DNA of 64,000 bases from contig CALKUH010000050.1 of the NCBI GenBank assembly GCA_937996795.1, forward strand, positions 1 through 64,000, given 5' to 3'. Under the pieces are notes generated by a model, which worked only from the letters and a program-made list of their open reading frames with translations, did no database searches and had not been told where the DNA came from. Each line of letters opens with the position of its first letter. The first letter of the stretch is position 1. The position numbers and the translations under genes were made by a program. Source of the DNA: an uncultured Verrucomicrobiota bacterium. GTDB lineage: Bacteria > Verrucomicrobiota > Kiritimatiellia > CAIVKH01. This document shows positions 62,563 through 64,000 of this stretch, one piece after another.

Positions 62563-64000
62563 CGGGCGGCCTTGTCGCGCGCCTGCATGTTTTCGCGCTC
62601 GGCGACCACCCGCGCCACGCGGGCCCGTTCGCGCTCGCGCGTGTCCTCCGCCGGCAGCGCCAGCCGGTACGACGCGTTGTTCGCGTCGTGGGCCCGTTCG
62701 CGGTACAGCGCGATTTCGCGGTAGGCCTTCTGCGCGATCGGGTGTTCGCGCACCCACGCGCGCAGGTCGCGGTCATGCAGCGCATTGAACAGGCTCAGGA
62801 ACAGCATCGCCTGGTCGAGCAGCAGGTAGTCGGGGCTGACCGCGCCGCTGACGAGGTCCACCGAATCGCGGAAACCGAATTGCGGGTCGCGCGCGCCAAG
62901 CCGTTCGAGCGCGCGCAGGTTGGCGACCACCTCGGCGGGAAACGCCTCAATGGCAAGGACCGACGCGTGCGGTGTGACGATCTCGTCGCGCAGATGGCCC
63001 CACCCGAGATACACGCCGTCCGGCGCGCGGCACGCGGACCAGCCCCACGCGGCGAACGCGTTTTCACGCGCGTGCCGGATCTGCGCGTAGGCGAAGTTCT
63101 CCGCCGACCGGCCCATCAGCGTCCCGCGCTCGTCGAGCCACAGCCCGTTGATGAACTGCATGAACAAGCCTCCGCCCTGCCAGCCGGGCGCGAGGTATTC
63201 GGCGTGGTGCCGCGTCTCCGTCGCCCGGGAGAGCCGGTCCCACATCGAGGCGGGCACGCGGCCCGAGCCGGCGGCGGCGAACTGCGCGAGCCGCGCGTCG
63301 GTCCCGAGCGTGTGCAGCAGCCAGTCGCGGTTGAACGACTCCGCCGCCACATCGTAGCCGCCGACGAGCAACCCGCGCTCCGCGTCGTAAAACGCGTCCC
63401 ACGCCATCGCGTCGAGCAGCCGGTCGCAGCGCGCGCGCAGATTTGGCAGGCGGACGCCCGCCGCCATCAACCCGCCGGCCAGGTTGCCGCTGTCGAGCAG
63501 CGAGATCCAGGTGTCGTTGGTGGACGGCGCGCCGTCCTCGACATCGTGCCAGCACTGGACGAAGCCGTGTCGCGTGTTCCACCCCTCCATTGCGTCGAGC
63601 ACGCGCGTGACCGCCGCTTCGGCCTCCCTGTCGGTGAGGTAGCCCCATTCCGCCGCCGCCGCGCACGCGCTCAGGTAGAGCCCGATGTTGCTGACCGAAC
63701 TCGGTCCGCGCACCTGCTGGTCGTCGGACGGCAGGCCGGTGTCCGGGTGGACCATCGACGCGATGGAGCGCCAGGTGTCGCGCGCGACGCCTTCGAGATA
63801 GCGCCGGTCCTCGTCCGGCAATCCGGGCGCGTTCGGGATGAACCCCGCGCGGGCCAGGGCGTTCGAGATCGGTGCATAGCTCATAAAACGTTCCCACACA
63901 AAACCCGACCGCGCGTTCTCGATCATCAACAGGGTGATTCCGACATCAATCCCGATGTGTGCGCCGGCGGACCAGCTGTCGTGCGGATCGAAGGCGGTCA
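62559..64000 (-). CDS. GH144-like (PF10091 glycoamylase-type) protein, N-terminus beyond window
   Basis: The frame is open to the window edge, so only the last 480 residues are seen; no start codon is assigned. The edge segment GAHIGIDVGITLLMIENARS matches the conserved end of a PF10091 domain. A second similar region follows (VARDTWRSIASMVHPDTGLP, HLRDEIVTPHASVLAI, FGFRDSVDLVSG, PDYLLLDQAM), so the full protein probably has two tandem alpha-barrel units. PF10091 contains endo-beta-1,2-glucanases (GH144). Its stop overlaps the binding-protein gene, making it an upstream member of the sugar operon. Whether it is secreted cannot be seen. Confidence 0.75.
   Translation of the reverse strand, partial: TAFDPHDSWSAGAHIGIDVGITLLMIENARSGFVWERFMSYAPISNALARAGFIPNAPGLPDEDRRYLEGVARDTWRSIASMVHPDTGLPSDDQQVRGPSSVSNIGLYLSACAAAAEWGYLTDREAEAAVTRVLDAMEGWNTRHGFVQCWHDVEDGAPSTNDTWISLLDSGNLAGGLMAAGVRLPNLRARCDRLLDAMAWDAFYDAERGLLVGGYDVAAESFNRDWLLHTLGTDARLAQFAAAGSGRVPASMWDRLSRATETRHHAEYLAPGWQGGGLFMQFINGLWLDERGTLMGRSAENFAYAQIRHARENAFAAWGWSACRAPDGVYLGWGHLRDEIVTPHASVLAIEAFPAEVVANLRALERLGARDPQFGFRDSVDLVSGAVSPDYLLLDQAMLFLSLFNALHDRDLRAWVREHPIAQKAYREIALYRERAHDANNASYRLALPAEDTRERERARVARVVAERENMQARDKAAR

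Overview
The window is a GC-rich (roughly two-thirds G+C by eye) bacterial chromosome segment that carries the replication-initiation genes dnaA and dnaN. Several traits point to the PVC superphylum, most likely Kiritimatiellota, Lentisphaerota or a close Verrucomicrobia relative. These are two GF(T/S)L(I/V)EL prepilin-type proteins (one with the H-X9-DG motif), secreted proteins rich in Thr-Asn pairs with Ca-binding DxDGDG repeats, a diaminopimelate-type peptidoglycan route (murA, glmS, lysA), and many families of short dispersed repeats. The phylum is inferred from gene style; there is no rRNA gene to confirm it.

Layout. Bases 1-672 hold no gene, only hairpin repeats. dnaN and dnaA (673-3405, minus strand) are flanked by two AT-richer gaps with DnaA-box-like sites, a plausible two-part oriC. 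From 3.8 to 28.8 kb there is mostly core metabolism: an M24 peptidase, an alpha/beta hydrolase, a Spy/CpxP-like protein, murA with Asp in place of the catalytic Cys, glmS, a pilin, queA, lysA, a GxxExxY gene inside inverted repeats, argG, a membrane glycosyltransferase, nth, half-size TauE, a TatD-type hydrolase, tcdA, gcvT, an operon of beta-CASP nuclease, era and a TMTC-like TPR protein, an operon of DNA glycosylase, lipoprotein and tatA, and a TPR membrane protein.

Bases 28.8-34.4 kb form a lower-GC island: four secreted proteins in one apparent operon, with a divergent XRE regulator. One carries a JAMM/JAB-like metallopeptidase motif and its neighbour a PepSY-like tail. I regard this as the best candidate for an undescribed system. 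From 34.4 to 51 kb come a C39-like/TPR lipoprotein, a BON lipoprotein, a superoxide dismutase, three large hybrid sensor kinases, a PstS-like binding protein, a GH39 enzyme, a MATE exporter and 6-phosphogluconate dehydrogenase.

From 51.0 kb to the right edge all genes lie on the minus strand and are nearly all joined by 4-bp ATGA/GTGA overlaps. In transcription order they are a GH144-like (PF10091) protein running off the window, a sugar-binding protein, two ABC permeases, a secreted discoidin-(alpha/alpha)6 hydrolase, a GH94-like phosphorylase of 1,2-beta-oligoglucan-phosphorylase size, an H-X9-DG pseudopilin and a GH1 beta-glucosidase. Together they suggest import and phosphorolysis of a beta-glucan, perhaps beta-1,2-glucan.

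At least six short repeat families are scattered through the window. One has inserted in frame inside queA and another reaches the murA stop codon. I saw no tRNA, rRNA, CRISPR array, transposase or prophage.
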